From positions 1-6,838 of the forward strand of contig CAJMLF010000045.1 of the NCBI GenBank assembly GCA_905214235.1: a stretch of 6,838 bases of DNA, read 5' to 3'. Below the pieces are notes generated by a model. That model was not told the DNA's origin, searched no databases, and saw only the letters and a list, made by a program, of their open reading frames with translations. Origin of the DNA: an uncultured bacterium (GTDB taxonomy: Bacteria; Bacillota; Bacilli; Lactobacillales; Lactobacillaceae). Both the position numbers and the translations under genes were made by a program. Shown here piece by piece: positions 6,751 through 6,838 of the stretch (positions within the stretch are counted from its first letter, which is position 1; the number at the start of each line of letters is the position of its first letter).

Positions 6751-6780
6751 ATTATATCAAGAATTAGATTTCTTGTGAAA
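6751..6780 (-). promoter_or_regulatory. Promoter of the sng operon
   Basis: On the minus strand, TTTCAC (6775-6780) is a weak -35 box, followed by an 18-base spacer and a perfect TATAAT -10 box (6751-6756). The -10 box is preceded by TGA, giving the TGn extended element that can make up for a poor -35. The sngA ATG is 28 bases downstream of the -10 box, so the leader is short. No other promoter is apparent between the three genes. Confidence 0.75.
6758..6775. promoter_or_regulatory. Inverted repeat inside the sng promoter spacer, possible operator
   Basis: CAAGAA (6758-6763) and TTCTTG (6770-6775) form a perfect 6-bp inverted repeat separated by 6 bases. It fills the spacer between -10 and -35 exactly and touches the first -35 base. 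A repressor bound here would block RNA polymerase. No regulator gene is in the window, so the binding protein is unknown, and an 18-base AT-rich palindrome could arise by chance. Confidence 0.35.
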
Positions 6781-6810
6781 TGTTACGTAAGCACACCATA
6801 ACGACACGTA

Positions 6811-6838
6811 TTGAAAAAGGCGGTCGTGATCCTCAAGC
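6811..6838 (-). terminator. Possible partial terminator of the gene beyond the right edge
   Basis: On the minus strand a GC-rich arm, GAGGATCACGACCGCC, is followed directly by TTTTTC. This is what the 3' arm and T-tract of a Rho-independent terminator look like. The matching arm would lie outside the window, so the hairpin cannot be confirmed. Confidence 0.35.

Noticed and set aside
1..6838. CRISPR array
   Set aside because: No regularly spaced repeats of 25-40 bases are present on either strand.

Overview
The window looks like chromosomal DNA of a lactobacillus-type Firmicute, probably a Limosilactobacillus-like species of about 50% GC. This rests on strong AGGAGG-type ribosome binding sites, TATAAT promoters with TG-extended -10 boxes, Rho-independent terminators, a tRNA gene without an encoded CCA end, and the codon choice of the large genes. 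The species call is inference.

Layout. (1) Positions 1-1015 are AT-rich and hold no recognisable intact gene. They contain three strong inverted repeats or hairpins (131-177, 584-620, 880-996), a small cluster of direct and inverted TGGTGT motifs (662-690) and a lysine-rich reading-frame tail (775-882) that may be gene debris. (2) A threonine tRNA gene with anticodon AGU lies on the minus strand at 1076-1148, with its own promoter and terminator. (3) From 6722 down to 1242 a tight three-gene operon runs on the minus strand: a TerB-N/TerB-C protein (620 aa), a BrxC/BrxD-type P-loop ATPase (448 aa) and an Lhr-like DExH helicase (749 aa). Gaps between the genes are only 6 and about 15 bases. (4) Positions 6723-6838 hold the operon promoter, a possible operator inside the promoter spacer, and what may be one arm of a terminator from the gene beyond the window.

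The TerB protein, ATPase and helicase, in that order and with nothing else in the operon, match the anti-phage defence system Shango (SngA, SngB, SngC). The system is therefore already described in general form. Details that may be less known are a YjbR/MmcQ-like N-terminal region on this SngA and the inverted repeat between the -35 and -10 boxes. The ATPase and helicase are also related to BrxD and BrxHI of some BREX systems, but no BREX methylase, phosphatase or PglW/BrxC gene is present here. A reasonable working model is that the helicase and ATPase act on invading DNA while the TerB protein senses or scaffolds. The mechanism cannot be read from the sequence.

The setting fits an accessory locus: a defence operon ending at a tRNA gene, with AT-rich, repeat-bearing, gene-poor DNA on the tRNA's 3' side. 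No integrase gene and no second copy of the tRNA 3' end is visible in the window, so an island boundary is only a suggestion.
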